Source: Perkinsus olseni
Taxonomy: Eukaryota; Perkinsozoa; Perkinsida; Perkinsidae
DNA: 38,044 nucleotides
Direction of reading: 5' to 3'
NCBI GenBank assembly: GCA_013115135.1
Contig: JABANP010000507.1
Coordinates: 1 to 38,044, forward strand
A model generated the notes under the pieces. The model did not search any database, had not been told where the DNA came from, and saw nothing but the letters and a program-made list of their open reading frames with translations. The position numbers were made by a program, and so were the translations under genes. Below are positions 38,037 through 38,044 of the stretch, in pieces (the stretch's first letter is position 1; every line of letters begins with the position of its first letter).

Positions 38037-38044
38037 GGATAGGG

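Overview
The window looks like nuclear DNA of a eukaryotic protist. Genes are split by many short GT-AG introns (about 45-500 nt), small secreted proteins are common, and retro- and DNA-transposon debris lies between them. The overall look suggests an alveolate, with Perkinsus as my best guess. That is an inference from style, not a match I could run. There are no bacterial operons, ribosome binding sites or CRISPR arrays.

Layout. 1-4798 is a nearly complete Ty3/gypsy-type LTR retrotransposon (gag, protease, RT, RNase H, integrase) with 135-bp LTRs, missing only the first 13 nt of its 5' LTR. It sits inside the 3' end of a PIF/Harbinger-like DDE transposase gene (4799-5624, minus), which has a divergent partner ORF (5669-6389, plus). 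A CGCG-rich inverted-repeat tract follows (6494-6690). From 7 to 15 kb come two related small cysteine-rich secreted peptides (minus strand, 8080-8280 and 9317-9499). They are followed by a tandem array of three paralogous three-exon genes for secreted proteins of 226, 216 and 212 aa (10563-14842). I do not recognise this family, and it is the strongest candidate for something undescribed. 15.4-18.4 kb, minus strand, holds a sodium:solute symporter and a frame-broken PlsC-like acyltransferase.

18.4-22.7 kb is mostly gene-poor and holds a 703-bp element with short terminal inverted repeats. A 433-codon orphan ORF lies at 22703-24001. A gene of at least 22 exons runs from about 24371 to 31730. 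Its exons join in phase to give a protein of over 1000 residues whose C-terminal third has an alpha/beta-hydrolase nucleophile elbow (GYSQG). Its introns host a GTAC-rich hAT-like mini-element, another inverted repeat and tRNA-like T-arm fragments. A four-exon orphan gene follows (32147-32895). The last 5 kb has a reverse-oriented solo copy of the same LTR (34306-34432), a 783-bp element with ~215-bp terminal inverted repeats lying one base away, an orphan secreted protein (35326-36063), and two diverged copies of a longer repeat (33250-34016 and 36805-38036).

The secreted genes (two peptides, three paralogues, one 245-aa protein) suggest a lineage that exports many rapidly evolving proteins. 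The mobile elements are nested and adjacent, as expected of an actively rearranged region. Splice sites were called by eye from GT/AG signals, phase continuity and paralogue comparison. No transcript evidence was available.
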